A DNA stretch of 64,000 bases from Draconibacterium sp. Its GTDB lineage: Bacteria > Bacteroidota > Bacteroidia > Bacteroidales > Prolixibacteraceae. The notes beneath the pieces were generated by a model, which saw only the letters and a program-made list of their open reading frames with translations, made no database searches and was not told where the DNA came from. Below are positions 7,986 through 17,489 of this stretch, one piece after another (position 1 is the stretch's first letter; every line of letters starts with the position of its first letter). The stretch covers positions 1-64,000 of the forward strand of contig JADIYN010000008.1 in assembly GCA_016705335.1 (NCBI GenBank). The letters run 5' to 3'. A program made the position numbers and the translations under genes.

Positions 7986-10900
7986 TTAAAAGGTTAAATC
8001 TAATTTCAAACCATAGGTCCGAACTCCCGGAGCACCGTTAAACTCACCAAACAATCCCTCAATATCATTATCCCATGTAGTTGTTTCGGGATCGACAAAA
8101 CTGTTTTTTGCAGGTGTCCACAAGAATAAATTTCTTCCAAAAACGGAAAGGTTTGCCGAAGAAAGAAATGTGCGTTCAAGCATTGAACTTCCAAAACGAT
8201 ATGAAAGTGAAACTTCCCTGAGTTTTATAAAAGTTCGTGGAATAAGCCTTGAACTTTCAATAGGCTTATTCGTATTCGCTGAGTAGTATTCGTGCCAGTT
8301 ATCGACAACCGGTGTTGTATTTTCAACGTATCCGGTTACATTCCCATCTGCATCTTTTACTTCGGTCACAGTATTTGGAATAATCCACGGCCGTCTGTCG
8401 TTGGTAGTAGATTGTTCGTTGTTACCTGACCAGAATGTAGCACCAGCGGTATTTGAATACATTAGTCCTCCGTTTTGGGTATCAATCAGGAATGATAATT
8501 TAAAACCTTTAAAAGATAAATTGTTTGTAAACGACATATTAAAGTCGGGAACTGATGAGCCCACAAGAATTTTATCACCTTCAACCGGCAATCCATTGTC
8601 ACCTACGATAATTTTTCCGTCAGGCGAATATTTGTAATCCGGAATACGGTACATTCCCAGTTGTTCTCCGGGAATGGCAACAAATTCTGTTTCGTAGGCC
8701 GAATTTATCAGGTATTCCGAAACACCTAATTCTTCTGATAACTCGTCGAGTACCATATTTGCCTTATTAAACAGGTAGATAAAATCCCAGGTGAAATTGT
8801 GGGTTTTTACAGGAGTTACATTCACCATTAACTCAATCCCATCGTTTGTTATTTGACCCAGATTGGAAGTAATTTCGCGATAACCCGATGAAGCAGCAAT
8901 ATTTGCCAGCATTATCAAATCGGTTGTGGTTTTTTTGTAATAAGCAAGGTCAATCCCTAATCGATTTGAAAAGAACCTCAAATCGGTACCAATTTCCAAT
9001 TCCTTTGAAATTTCAGGTTTCAAATTCGGGTTTCCCAAACGTTGATATTTTTCGTAAGCAGGTATTCCTCCAACCGGGTAATTTGTAAAACCAAATCCTC
9101 CTGAACGCAAAATTGAAGGTCTGTAAATTTCTGAAGTCATAAACGGCGCTGCATCATTTCCGGCAAATGCATAACTCAACCTGAGTTTTCCGTAGGAAAG
9201 TGTTTTGTTTTTAGGTAACAAATCAGAAAAAATAAATCCCAAAGTTGCTCCCGGATAGAAAAAAGAATTATTTCCGATTGGCAGTGTTGAAGACCAGTCG
9301 TTTCGAGCCTGGAGATTTACAAATAAAAAGTCGTTAAATTCCAACCCCAACTGACCAAAAACGCCAATTAGCCTGCGCAAATATTCACTTGTATAAACTT
9401 CGGCTGCACCGCTAATATTTCCAACGTTATAATATCCTGGAACCACAAGTCCTTTCGAAACAATATTTACCCGTTTGAATGATCGTTGGTTTATGTTGTT
9501 TCCAACAAGTAAATTGTATTTTAAATTACCACCGAATAAATCAACTTCGTTTTTATAAGTTGCTACCAGGTCGCTGTTTAACTGTGTCTGATATTTTGCT
9601 TCTTCCTTTACAGCGCCGGCAACATCGTTTATAGTTCCATCATTGTTTGAACCCGGGGTAACTTTGGCAACAGCGCCATGAACTTTTGAAAATTGGGAAT
9701 AAGTATCCAATCCGCCGGTAAATGCAATATCCAATCCTTCAGCTAGTTCCCGGGTAATATTAAGGTTTCCGATTACCCTGTTTTGATTGGCCTTTGCCCC
9801 TGTTTCATTTAAGGTGAAATATGGGTTTTGGGCATATCCGTTGTAATAGTTGTCAAGGTTATTGAATTTATATTTATAATCTCTGTAATCGGGCAAATAA
9901 TGGTTTACAGGCTGATACAAAATATCAGAATAAATAACTGCCCCTGTTCCGGCATCATCGCCCTGCCCCGATGGAATTGTTTTTTGCTCCCTGTTTATAT
10001 AGGTCATTCCAAAATTTAGTTTCGTTTTTTCTGTTCCGCCATTTGCTTTAAATGTCAAAGTATTTCTGTCCAGAATGTCAACCGGTCCCGGAAGTACGCC
10101 ATCGTTAGTTGAATTTGTGGCAGATGCATACCAGCCAATCAGATTATTACCTCCAGAAAGGGCAATTGTATTATTTAGAGAATATCCATATTCATAAACA
10201 TCTCTGATACCATTTTCTTTATATGAATAAGGAGCAACTTGCTGCACATTATCAACAACATAGCCGGTTAGCCGGTCTTTTCCGTCCATTACCGGTCCCC
10301 AGCTTCCGTTTTCCTTTGTATCAAAAGTTCCGCTCCAACCCTGTCCAAATCTCTTTTGAAAATAAGGCAGTCGTCCAACTTCTGTGTAGGCTGATGAACT
10401 TGAAAAATTCACAAGCAAATCATTGTTCTTCACACCTTTTTTAGTTGTAATCATAATAACGCCGTTTGCTGCTCTTGAACCATAAAGGTTTGATGCTGCG
10501 GCACCTTTTAATACTGAAATAGTTTCAATATCGGCAGGATTGATATCGGCAGCGGAATTACCAAAATCAACTTTGGCATTTACATTCATTGAATTCTCGG
10601 TGGCATTTCCACTGAAAACGAGTTATTAATTGGCACACCATCAACAACATAAAGTGGCTGGTTGCTACCTGTCATTGATGATAGTCCGCGCACTAAAACC
10701 CGGGTTGCCGCTCCCGGAGCGCCCGATCCTGCTGAAATTGAAACACCCGCGACTTTACCTTGCAAAGCTTTTGTGGCATCATCATTTCCAACATTACCAA
10801 AATCTTCGCCACTGAACTCACTAACCGAATAACCGAGAGCTTTTTTATCTCTCTTTATTCCCATTGCAGTTACTACAACCTCTTCAACACCAAACGTTTC

Positions 10901-11188
10901 AGCTTCAAGTGAAACATTGTAAACCGTTTCAGCGCTAATTGGTATTTCTTTGGCTTTCATTCCAACAAAAGAAAAAACAAGTACTTCGCCTAAAGGAACT
11001 GTCAGCGAATAATTCCCGTTGGAATCTGTAATTGTTCCGCTAGTTGTTCCTTTTACAACTACTGAAACACCGGGAATTGGCACACCATCGCCTGCATCGG
11101 TTACCAGTCCCGTAATTTGCTTTGTTTGGGCAAACAATGAGCTCACCCCCAAAAACAAAGCCATTACTAATAGCAGTAATTTTTTCAT
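7986..11188 (-). CDS. SusC/RagA TonB-dependent receptor (one frameshift)
   Basis: This outer-membrane TonB-dependent transporter is about 1,065 residues after repair. It has a signal peptide (SSLFAQ), a carboxypeptidase-D-like beta-sandwich (ITGLVTDAGDGVPIPGVSV), a SusC-type TonB box (EEVVVTAMGIKR), and a plug domain with the SusC signature GSRAANGVIMITTKKG. A 22-strand barrel follows, ending LKLDLTF. The frame breaks at about 10611-10617, where one base is missing; restoring it joins INNSFSG to NATENSMNVNAK. The ATG at 11188 is preferred over an in-frame TTG at 11215 because it gives a standard MKKLLLL signal. It works with the SusD directly downstream. No sigma/anti-sigma pair is next to it. 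Confidence 0.9.
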
Positions 11189-11250
11189 AGATAAAGTTTT
11201 ATAATTAATACTCAAGGGTTTATTAGCCCTTTTTGGTTTTTTTGAACATT

Positions 11251-11279
11251 AAAAAACTCCCGCCGGAGAAACGGGAGTT
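11251..11279 (-). promoter_or_regulatory. Terminator-like hairpin in the susC leader
   Basis: On the minus strand, AACTCCCG and CGGGAGTT form an 8-bp stem followed by TTTTTT, 60 bases before the susC ATG. The gene upstream has its own terminator at 11698-11728, so this hairpin lies inside the susC leader and could attenuate it. No leader ORF or clear competing pairing was found. Confidence 0.5.
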
Positions 11280-11697
11280 GATACCTGTCAGCTGATCAGA
11301 TATTTAGCACTTTTACACTCTTTTTACGCTGTTTAACTATTTCTATGTAAAATCAAATGTGCCTTATTTAAAAATATTTTCCGTTTGTTCTCCGTAATTG
11401 TTTAATTTTTCACAGTTTGCCGGGGTCGGCTAAAACCCTGTAGTTCAAATACATTTTGCAAAAAGAAAGTATATTAAAATGCTTTTTACAAATTGGAATT
11501 CAGTGACAATTTCTGTTTTTCACAATTTTTAACCAAACTTATATAATTAGGAAAAGTGTATTTTGAAAAATCAACTACTGACAGATTAGTGACTGTAAAA
11601 GACACGAATCCGTACATTAAACTGTTTGTGGGTAAAATAGTGGCGTTGATATATCAAAACTTGCTGATACGGGTTTTTGGGAGATTTAAATAAGGGC
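11280..11697. other. Non-coding region upstream of susC
   Basis: No open frame with coding character is seen on either strand. The region must hold the susC promoter. A minus-strand TAAGTTTG (11534-11541) fits the Bacteroidota -7 box TAnnTTTG, but no well-spaced -33 TTTG accompanies it. Confidence 0.3.
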
Positions 11698-11728
11698 AAA
11701 AAAAAGGCGGGAAAATTATTCCTGCCTT
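11698..11728 (-). terminator. Terminator after the small ORF
   Basis: On the minus strand AAGGCAGG pairs with CCCGCCTT around a short A/T-rich loop and runs into eight T residues. It directly follows the 63-residue gene. Confidence 0.75.
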
Positions 11729-11734
11729 ACTATT

Positions 11735-11926
11735 TTATGCCGCAATACCGGCAAAAGCTTTTGAAAGCACATCGGGGTACATCTCTTTAAAATTCTCGTT
11801 GCACCATACAAAAAGTTCCCTGACCTGATCTTCTTCAAGCCAGCCAATACACTTGTTTAATTCCTTGTTAAATAACTCGCGACTGAAACTCACTTTTGGT
11901 AAAATAACTTTTGCATATTCCAACAT
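11735..11926 (-). CDS. Small conserved-type cytoplasmic protein, unknown function
   Basis: This is a 63-residue acidic, helical protein (MLEYAKVILPKVSF to AFAGIAA) with aromatic and charged residues typical of a folded domain. It has no signal peptide or membrane segment. Short proteins of this shape recur in Bacteroidota genomes as I remember them, but I know no function. It is monocistronic, with its own terminator immediately after the stop and about 220 non-coding bases before it. Confidence 0.6.
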   Translation of the reverse strand: MLEYAKVILPKVSFSRELFNKELNKCIGWLEEDQVRELFVWCNENFKEMYPDVLSKAFAGIAA

Positions 11927-12146
11927 AACTTTGATATTTTATGGTTTGCGTTTTCAATATAACAAGTTAATTTTAATTGAAGTATGCCAATTGTCACGGT
12001 TTAACAATCATTAACTGTAAAAGACTTTTTTGTCTTTTTGTATTTTGCTGATATTTTGAAGTTTACATGTAAATTTGTTAAATATGTTTTACAACAGTTA
12101 AAATCATTGAACAATTATATTTTCACATTGAACATGTATAAATGTT

Positions 12147-12922
12147 TTATGGATTTCTAATTTCTTTCACAAAAACCGAAATTGATTCTTTTAATTTTAA
12201 TTCAGGATTGAATGATTTCACAAAAGCACTGCCGATAATTGCCCCGTTAGCATATTTACATGCATTTGCAAACGTGGCGTTATCAGAAATCCCAAATCCG
12301 ATTAATCGAGGGTTTTTCAGGTTCATATGCTGAATCCGTTCAAAATAACTTTTTTGAAAATCTTCCACTTTTTTACCGGCACCGGTTGTTGATGACGATG
12401 AAACCATATAAATAAAACCTGAACACGCATCATCAATTTGTCTGATGCGGGTTTCTGAAGTTTGCGGCGTGATCAGCAAGATATTGTGCAGGTTACTTTT
12501 TAAGAAAATGTCCTTGAATTCATTTTCAAATTCGTTTAAGGGGAGGTCGGGAAGAATGGTGCCGTCGATACCAATTTCAGTACATTTTGTACAAAATCGC
12601 TCAACCCCAAATTGATAAACGGGATTGAAATACCCCATTAAAACAAGCGGTATTTTACTGATTCGCGAATGTTTTTTAACTGTTCGAAAAGCAATTCGAG
12701 GTTCATCCCGTTTTTTAGCGCTGTTTCGCTGCTGCGCTGAATGGTTGGCCCGTCGGCAGTTGGATCTGAAAACGGGATACCAATTTCTATCAGGTCAACC
12801 CCTTTTTTTTCAAGGAGTTGAATGATTTCAACAGTGTCGTTCAGGTTTGGGAATCCTGCGGTAAAATATACCGACAATATATTTTCTTTTTTCGTTTCGA
12901 AAAGGTTGTTGATACGGTTCAT
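12147..12922 (-). CDS. trpA: Tryptophan synthase alpha chain (one frameshift)
   Basis: TrpA cleaves indole-3-glycerol phosphate and passes indole to TrpB in the cytoplasmic alpha2-beta2 complex. The N-terminal part has SVYFTAGFPNLNDT and DLIEIGIPFSDPTADGP, with the catalytic Glu and Asp regions. The second part has MGYFNPVYQFG, GTILPDLP, YMVSSSSTTGAG and GFGISDNATF. The frame breaks at about 12651-12655, where one missing A in an A run splits KIPLVLMGY. Repaired length is about 259 residues, normal for TrpA. It is the last gene of the trp operon and is separated from trpB by a GC-rich repeat. No clear terminator was found after it. Confidence 0.9.
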
Positions 12923-12933
12923 TATTGTAAAGT

Positions 12934-13019
12934 TCTAAATCCCAAGAGGGGGACTAAAGGGTTGTTAATTTTCATCTGTTGTTTCTTTTTAGCCTCCCCC
13001 GGGGGGGGGGGGGGGGGAG
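12934..13019. repeat. GC-rich repeat with a 17-G run between trpB and trpA
   Basis: The spacer holds TCCCAAGAGGGGGACTAAAGGG, the same family as the repeat inside pstC, and then CCTCCCCC followed by 17 G residues (13001-13017). It is untranslated DNA inside the trp transcript. The exact length of the G run is unlikely to be reliable. Confidence 0.6.
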
Positions 13020-13020
13020 A

Positions 13021-14201
13021 TCAATACCCAAAATAATCCAGATACGTTTCCATATCTTTATTTCCACTGCCTGAAAGATTGATAACATTCACATCATCAG
13101 GTTTCATTTTAATTTTATCAAGGGCAGCTAACGCGTGTGCCGATTCGAGTGCCGGAATGATACCTTCTTTCTGGGTAAGAAAAAGTGCGGCTTTCAACAC
13201 TTCTTCGTCGGTTGCCGAAAGAAATTTCGCCCGACCTGTTTTAAACAAATGGGCGTGGAGCGGGCCAATTCCCGGATAATCCAAACCAGCAGAAATAGAG
13301 TATGGTTCGGTAATTTGACCATCGCGGTTTTGCATGAGGATTGTTTTTGCTGAATGTAATACACCTGTCGAGCCAACCACTAGGGTTGCCGCTGTTTCAC
13401 TGGTTTCCACTCCTTTTCCGGCGGCTTCTACACCAATCAATTCAACCTGCTCGTCATCCAGAAAATGGTAAAACGCCCGGCAGCATTACTTCCACCACCA
13501 ACACAAGCCAAAACACGGGTTGGTAACTCGCTTCCGGTTTGCTCTTTCAACTGCCATTTCATTTCAGCACTTATAACCGACTGAAACCTGGCAACCATAT
13601 CGGGATAAGGATGTGGCCCCACAACCGAACCGATAATATAATGCGTGTCTTCCGGGTTGTTAATCCAGTCGCGCATCGCTTCGTTGGTTGCGTCTTTCAG
13701 AGTTTTGTTGCCACTGTGAACAGGAACCACCTCGGCACCCAGCATTTTCATCTTTTTTACATTCGGGGCTTGCCGCGCAACATCGAGCGCACCCATGTAA
13801 ACCACGCATTTTATGTTTTTCAGCGCGCAAACTGTTGCTGTTGCAACACCGTGCTGACCGGCACCGGTTTCGGCAATAACGCGTGTTTTCCCCAGTTGTT
13901 GCGCCAGCAAAATCTGACCGACTGTATTATTCAACTTGTGGGAACCGGTGTGGTTCAAATCTTCGCGTTTTAAAAAGATTTTTGAACCGTAATGTTCCGA
14001 CATCCGGCTGGCATAATAAAGCGGAGACGGGCGGCCCACATAATCTTTTAAAAGCTTGTCGAATTCAGTTTTAAATTTTTCAGACTGAATGATTTCGAGA
14101 TAGCGGTGTTCCAGTTCATCAATATTTGTGAACATCATTTCGGGAATCCATGCACCGCCGAACTCTCCGTAGTAGCCTTTTTCGTTGACCTGGTATTTCA
14201 T
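13021..14201 (-). CDS. trpB: Tryptophan synthase beta chain (one frameshift)
   Basis: TrpB joins indole and serine to make tryptophan using pyridoxal phosphate. Seen are GYYGEFGGAWIPE at the start, the PLP-lysine motif HTGSHKLNN, AETGAGQHGVATA, and the phosphate-binding GGGSNAAG. After the break come GVEAAGKG, the SISAGLDYPGIGP block and INLSGSGNKDM. The frame changes at about 13475-13480, where one missing G in GGGCG splits NAAGAFYHF. Repaired length is about 394 residues, as expected. It lies between trpF and trpA in the order EGDCFBA. Confidence 0.93.
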
Positions 14202-14255
14202 TTTATTATAGTGTGAGATTTTTAGATTTAAGTATCAAGACAAGAAAAGAAGATT

Positions 14256-14882
14256 TCATTTTTTAAGTTCATTAATAAATTTCTCAAGTTTTTCAAAGTT
14301 TTTTAATCCGGGTTCATCTTCAAAACCGCTGTTTAAATCAACGCCAGTAAGTTTTGGGTGGTTAATTGCTTTAACAGATTCAACATCTTCCGGCCCAATT
14401 CCACCACTCAAAAAAAATGGAATGTGTCCTTCATATTTTTCAAGAATTTGCCAGTTGAATTTTTCACCCGAACCACCGTGGCTTTTTGTTTTTGTATCGA
14501 AAAGGAAAAAGTTGGCTACTTTTTCGTATGGCTCGGTGGTTGAGAAATCAAAATTATCATCGACATTAAAAACCTTGATAATTTTTAATCCCTGTCTTTT
14601 TAACATTTGACAGGTTTTCGGATTTTCTTTTCCATGCAATTGAACCCATTCAAAACCCAGGTTTTTTGCAAGTCCCATTATTTCAAAAGCATTTTCATCG
14701 ACAAAAACTCCCACTTTTGGTTTTTCTGACTGAAATAATCCGGTTTCGGGAGTTAGCCCGATGTATCTTTTTGAAGACGGGTAAAAAATAAAACCCAAAA
14801 AGTCAACATCCAGTTTTTCAACCTGTTGCCGATTTTCAGTGTATTTCATACCGCATACTTTTATTCGCAGTTCTCTTTTCAT
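14256..14882 (-). CDS. trpF: Phosphoribosylanthranilate isomerase
   Basis: TrpF isomerises phosphoribosylanthranilate to the carboxyphenylamino-deoxyribulose phosphate used by TrpC. The 208-residue TIM barrel has KVCGMKYTEN with the general-base Cys10, then FLGFIFYPSSKRY, the VQLHG segment, LFDTKTKSHGGSG, SGGIGPEDV and GVDLNSGFE at the end. Its start overlaps the trpC stop by four bases (ATGA), so the two are translationally coupled. The frame is intact, unlike most of its operon neighbours. Confidence 0.93.
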   Translation of the reverse strand: MKRELRIKVCGMKYTENRQQVEKLDVDFLGFIFYPSSKRYIGLTPETGLFQSEKPKVGVFVDENAFEIMGLAKNLGFEWVQLHGKENPKTCQMLKRQGLKIIKVFNVDDNFDFSTTEPYEKVANFFLFDTKTKSHGGSGEKFNWQILEKYEGHIPFFLSGGIGPEDVESVKAINHPKLTGVDLNSGFEDEPGLKNFEKLEKFINELKK

Positions 14883-15655
14883 AATTCAGCAATAAAATTT
14901 TTACATGCTTCGCCCGGATTATCCGTTTTCATAAATGTTTCGCCAATAAGAAAGCCTTTAAAACCGTGTTGACGCAGGTAGCTGATTTCTTTGGCTCCGG
15001 TCAAACCGCTTTCAGAAATTTTTACAAATTTATCAGGAATCAGTTTCGAAAGTTTAACCGAAGTTTCAACATCAACTTCAAAAGTTTTGAGGTTGCGGTT
15101 GTTTACGCCCACAATATCAACAAAATCGTTTATAATTTCCAGTTCCTGTTCGTTGTGAATTTCCATCAAAACATCCATTCCAAGTTCTTTTGCCTTTTGA
15201 GCCAGTACTTCAGCCTCACTTTTTTCCAGACAGGCAGCTATCAACAAAATTACATCGGCACCAAAAGCTTTTGCTTCAATAATCTGGTAGGTGTCAATCA
15301 TAAAGTCCTTACGCAGAATCGGAATTCCAGGGTTGGTTTCGCGGGCTTTTACAAGATTAGCCATTGTTCCGCCAAAATATTCGTAATCGGTTAAAACTGA
15401 AAGACAAGCAGCTCCTGCGTTTGCATAACCTAAGGTAACTTCCTCAACTTTTACCCTGAAATTTATTTCTCCCTTTGAAGGTGATTTTTGTTTGAATTCG
15501 GCAATAATTCCTGAAGAGCCAGCTTTTAAAAGATTTGCTTTTAACGAATTACATTTTCTTGAAAAAACGGGTATTTTTCAAGCTGCTCAATGCTCACCAA
15601 CTTTTTTGGTTTGCCACTTCCACTTTTTGTGGCTATTATTTTATCGAGAATGTTT
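14879..15655 (-). CDS. trpC: Indole-3-glycerol phosphate synthase (frameshifted N-terminus)
   Basis: TrpC closes the indole ring to give indole-3-glycerol phosphate. The intact 161-residue part has PILRKDFMID (catalytic Lys), GADVILLIAACL, GVNNRNLKTF, ISESGL and FLIGETFM. Upstream, after a one-base shift at about 15545-15570, comes IIAEFKQKSPSKGEIN, GAACLSVLTDYEYFGG and, in the first frame, NILDKIIATK, the usual TrpC beginning. No ATG precedes NILDK, so the true start is uncertain by a few codons and may itself be altered. Repaired length is about 259 residues. Confidence 0.87.
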
Positions 15656-15715
15656 TCTTAGTTGATTTTAGTTTTGAATCTGGATATAATTTTTTTGGCT
15701 TTGGTTAGTATTTTT

Positions 15716-16701
15716 TTATTCAATTATAGCTTTTAGTTTGGTTAGCGCGCTTTTGCTCTCAAGCGATTCGCGGGCCATTCCAACGCAATCCATCAAAGAT
15801 TTTTCGGGATAATAAATATGCAACCCGAGCGCAGAATTTGCAATTACTGCATTGTTTTGCTCCCTTGTACCGTTTCCTTCAAAAATATTTATAAAAATTT
15901 TTGCTGCCTCATCAATTGATTCGCCACCAAACAGTTTTTCGGGTTGAATTTTTTCCATCCCAAAATCAGAAGGTGTCAGCAAAAAATCTTTGTGGTTTGA
16001 AGCAACATGCGTGTCGGCAGTGAGCGAAATTTCATCATATCCATCCATGCTGTTTACAATGGCATAATTTACATCGAGTGTTTCATAAACATTCTTGTAA
16101 TGATTGAAATTCTCCAGATTATTTACACCCAAAATCTGAAATTTTGGTGACGAAGGATTTATCATCGGACCAAGAATATTAAAGAAAGTCTGCACTTTTA
16201 AAGCCCGCCGAACCGGAGCAATATATTTCATTGCCGGATGAAAAAGCGGTGCATGATGAAAACAAAAATTTCCTTTATCGAGGTCGCTTTTCAGTTTTCC
16301 CAGATCGTTACTGAATTTGTAGCCCAGCAATTCAAGCACGTTTGACGAGCCGCTTGTTGATGAAACCGCATAATTGCCGTGCTTTGTAACTTTTACACCA
16401 GTTCCGGCAATTACAAAACATGATAATGTTGAAATGTTAAAAGTGTTTTTACCATCGCCGCCGGTTCCAACCACATCAATGGCGTTGTACTCTGAAAGGT
16501 CCGTCGCCAGGCACATTTCTACCATTGCATCGCGGAAACCTGCCAACTCAACAGATGCAATTGGGCGCATTTTAAAAACGGTTAAAAATGAAGCAAATTC
16601 GGGTTCGGAATGTAATCCTTTACCTACTTCGAGCAGGCTTTTTTGGCTTGATCTCGTGTTAGTATATTTCCTTCGAAAAGGTATTCCAATGTTTTTTTCA
16701 T
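15716..16701 (-). CDS. trpD: Anthranilate phosphoribosyltransferase (one frameshift)
   Basis: TrpD transfers phosphoribose from PRPP to anthranilate. The C-terminal 284 residues contain the PRPP loop DVVGTGGDGKNTFNIST, KHGNYAVSSTSGSSNVLE, APLFHPAMKYI, RRALKVQTFFNILGP and the DEISLT segment. The N-terminal helix pair starts at the ATG at 16701 (MKKTLEYLFEGN) and shifts frame at about 16633-16640 within an AAAAAAG run, then continues LLEVGKGLHSEPEFASF. Repaired length is about 328 residues, normal for TrpD. It follows trpG across a palindromic repeat. Confidence 0.9.
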
Positions 16702-16733
16702 TCTAATCAACTTTTTTAAGTTAGTTTGTGACG

Positions 16734-16770
16734 TTGTCAGCCCCGATAGCCATCGGGGGCACGCTGACAA
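16734..16770. repeat. Nested palindromic repeat between trpG and trpD
   Basis: Outer arms TTGTCAGC and GCTGACAA enclose the inner palindrome CCCGATAGCCATCGGG. The inner CCCGATAGC core recurs at 62102-62119 and, in degenerate form, at 30223-30240, so it is a dispersed family. Confidence 0.7.
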
Positions 16771-16781
16771 GTCAGTGGCTT

Positions 16782-17387
16782 CTATACTCCTCCTTCGCTG
16801 GAGTTAGAGGGGTACTTCAACCAATTCGCAATAATCTTTTCTCCCAAAGGTGTTAGAACTGATTCAGGGTGAAACTGTACTCCTTCTACATCAAATTCCT
16901 TGTGTTTCATTGACATTATCAGTCCATCCCGATCGTAACTCGTAACCTCAAAACAATCGGGCAGTTCGTCTTTCTGCACAATCCACGAGTGGTAACGACC
17001 AACTTCAAAAGTGTCGGGCAGGCCTTCAAAAAGAACAGAGCGGTTGGAAGTTAGTTCAACCGGAGTTGCAATTCCGTGCAAAACGCGATTCATGTTGTGC
17101 AGTTTTCCGCCAAATGCTTCACCAATGGCCTGATGGCCCAGACACACGCCAAGGATACTTTTTGTTGGACCATATTTTTTAATAATATCGAGCAACAACC
17201 CTGCTTCTTCAGGAATTCCCGGACCAGGTGAAAGCACGATTTTATCGTATTTTTCGATTTCTTCCAATGGGATTTCATCGTTGCGAAATACATCAACCTG
17301 CAAACCCGATAATTTTTTGATAGCGTGCACCAGATTGTAGGTAAAAGAGTCGTAGTTGTCTATTACTAGAGAAGCCTCCCCCCCCAA
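16782..17387 (-). CDS. trpG: Anthranilate synthase glutamine amidotransferase subunit
   Basis: TrpG supplies ammonia from glutamine to TrpE. It has IDNYDSFTYNLV, SPGPGIPEEAG, the catalytic Cys in GVCLGHQAIGEAFGG (about residue 82) and the His-Glu pair in GVQFHPESVLTP. The listed start is a TTG inside a C/G-rich repeat. An ATG at 17430 opens MIQEEKQPKRPITLL, which would join this frame if the eight-G run (minus strand, 17378-17385) were seven. Either way the N-terminus GGEASL is repeat-derived, and so is the C-terminus NSSEGGV. The core is complete and the function secure; the start is not. Confidence 0.9.
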   Translation of the reverse strand: MGGEASLVIDNYDSFTYNLVHAIKKLSGLQVDVFRNDEIPLEEIEKYDKIVLSPGPGIPEEAGLLLDIIKKYGPTKSILGVCLGHQAIGEAFGGKLHNMNRVLHGIATPVELTSNRSVLFEGLPDTFEVGRYHSWIVQKDELPDCFEVTSYDRDGLIMSMKHKEFDVEGVQFHPESVLTPLGEKIIANWLKYPSNSSEGGV

Positions 17388-17484
17388 GGAGGGTGATTGG
17401 CCGTTTTGGTTGTTTTTCTTCCTGTATCATTTTTCCAATTTTATGTTGTTTTTTTTTTTCCCCCTCCGGGAGGTGGGGGGGAAC
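17376..17484. repeat. GC-rich repeats at the trpE-trpG junction
   Basis: Two C/G-rich inverted units lie here: CCTCCCCCCCCAAGGAGGG (about 17375-17393) and CCCCCTCCGGGAGGTGGGGG (about 17461-17480). They match the general form of the other short GC-rich palindromes in this window. The first overlaps the trpG 5' end. Confidence 0.55.
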
Positions 17485-17489
17485 TTTTT

